A stretch of DNA of 64,000 bases, taken from the NCBI GenBank assembly GCA_934101795.1, contig CAKORY010000002.1, positions 1 to 64,000 on the forward strand, in the 5' to 3' direction. The position numbers were made by a program, and so were the translations under genes. This DNA comes from an uncultured Bacilli bacterium (GTDB taxonomy: Bacteria; Bacillota_I; Bacilli_A; RF39; UBA660). The notes beneath the pieces are model-generated. The model made no database searches, was not told the DNA's origin, and saw only the letters and a program-made list of their open reading frames with translations. Of this stretch, positions 63,604 through 64,000 are shown piece by piece. How positions within the stretch are numbered: position 1 is the first letter of the stretch; every line of letters begins with the position of its first letter.

Positions 63604-64000
63604 ATGAGATTTAAAAGATTTGTTGCATATATAATTGATGTTTTACTTGTTGGATTTATTGCATCAGCTATTGCAAGTATTGATGTAATAAATCCTTACT
63701 ATGATAATTATTTAGATGCATATGAAAATTTTAATGAAACTATGGATAGCATAGATGAAAGTAATGTAATAGAAATTGTTACAAGTAATGATTTTATTTA
63801 TGAATATAGAAGTGTTTTAAAATATGGAGCATGTGTATCTATTATTTCTGTTTCTTGTTATTTGCTTTATTTTGTTGGTTTCCAAAAATGGAATAAAAAT
63901 CAAACCATTGGTAAGAAACTTATGAAAATTAAAGTTGTTAATAAAGATGATAGTGATAGTGTAAGTGTTTGGAGATATATTGCAAGAACAATATTTGCTT
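63604..64000 (+). CDS. RDD family membrane protein (partial, runs off the window)
   Basis: The ATG at 63604 follows TTGGAGGG. The frame is open to the end: RFKRFVAYIIDVLLVGFIAS begins a membrane segment with the family Arg and Asp, and QTIGKKLMKIKVV is the typical RDD loop after the second segment. At least 132 residues are visible. Confidence 0.85.
   Translation, partial: MRFKRFVAYIIDVLLVGFIASAIASIDVINPYYDNYLDAYENFNETMDSIDESNVIEIVTSNDFIYEYRSVLKYGACVSIISVSCYLLYFVGFQKWNKNQTIGKKLMKIKVVNKDDSDSVSVWRYIARTIFA

Overview
The window is a very AT-rich chromosomal segment spanning the replication origin of a Bacilli-type Firmicute that uses the standard genetic code (TGA is a stop, for example ending rsmA and ricT). 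Gene order matches the Bacillus subtilis origin region over long blocks: noc–rsmG–mnmG–mnmE–khpB–yidC–rnpA–rpmH | dnaA–dnaN–recF–gyrB–gyrA, then ffs/tadA–dnaX–ybaB–recR–bofA–holB–ricT–trmN6–pth–mfd–spoVT, metG–tatD–3D protein–rsmA–yabG–veg–spoVG, yabP–yabQ–divIC, ftsE–ftsX, glmR–whiA and truA–rplM–rpsI. Retained bofA, spoVT, yabG, spoVG, yabP, yabQ, gerQ and a cwlD-like amidase point to an endospore-forming lineage, probably an uncultured low-GC Bacilli/Erysipelotrichia relative. Several B. subtilis neighbours are absent (yaaA, tmk, yabA, rnmV, soj/spo0J).

Layout. 1–2.8 kb: a leftward gene cut by the edge, a class A PBP and a small unknown protein. 2.8–12.5 kb: a leftward block of Noc-like protein, tRNA/rRNA modification genes, an XRE regulator, the khpB–yidC–rnpA–rpmH operon, an unknown gene and a phosphoesterase. 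12.5–14.35 kb: oriC (DnaA boxes on both sides of dnaA). 14.3–21.6 kb: dnaN, a ComK-family gene in the place of yaaA, recF, gyrB, gyrA. 21.6–23.06 kb: a 1.4-kb non-coding centromere-like region. 23–32 kb: SRP RNA, DNA replication/repair and translation genes. 33–43.8 kb: a T-box-controlled dut–metG unit, rsmA, sporulation genes, clpP, a nucleoside kinase and gap. 43.8–50 kb: a candidate small toxin locus, a murJ/spoVB-type flippase, ftsEX with an M23 hydrolase. 50–64 kb: gerQ, glmR–whiA, nrdG, two degenerate ECF-ATPase paralogues, truA, ribosomal proteins L13/S9, RNA modification enzymes, an amidase, an Abi protein, HtrA and the start of an RDD protein.

The most striking region is 21.8–22.9 kb. 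It holds eight parS palindromes (GTTTCACGTGAAAC core), six of them followed within 1–3 bp by a DnaA-box-like TGTTGATAA/TGTTGACAA, and then two exact Noc-binding palindromes (ATTTCCCGGGAAAT) in a duplicated context. The ParB-family protein encoded at 2.8–4.0 kb carries Noc-type specificity residues, so it should read the second motif, while the parS sites imply a separate Spo0J/ParB encoded elsewhere. Segregation, nucleoid-occlusion and initiation signals are therefore physically interleaved beside the origin. Other points of interest are the pair of ATPase-dead ECF paralogues before truA, the ComK-like gene with a Spo0A-box-like motif at its promoter, and a candidate type I toxin locus after gap.
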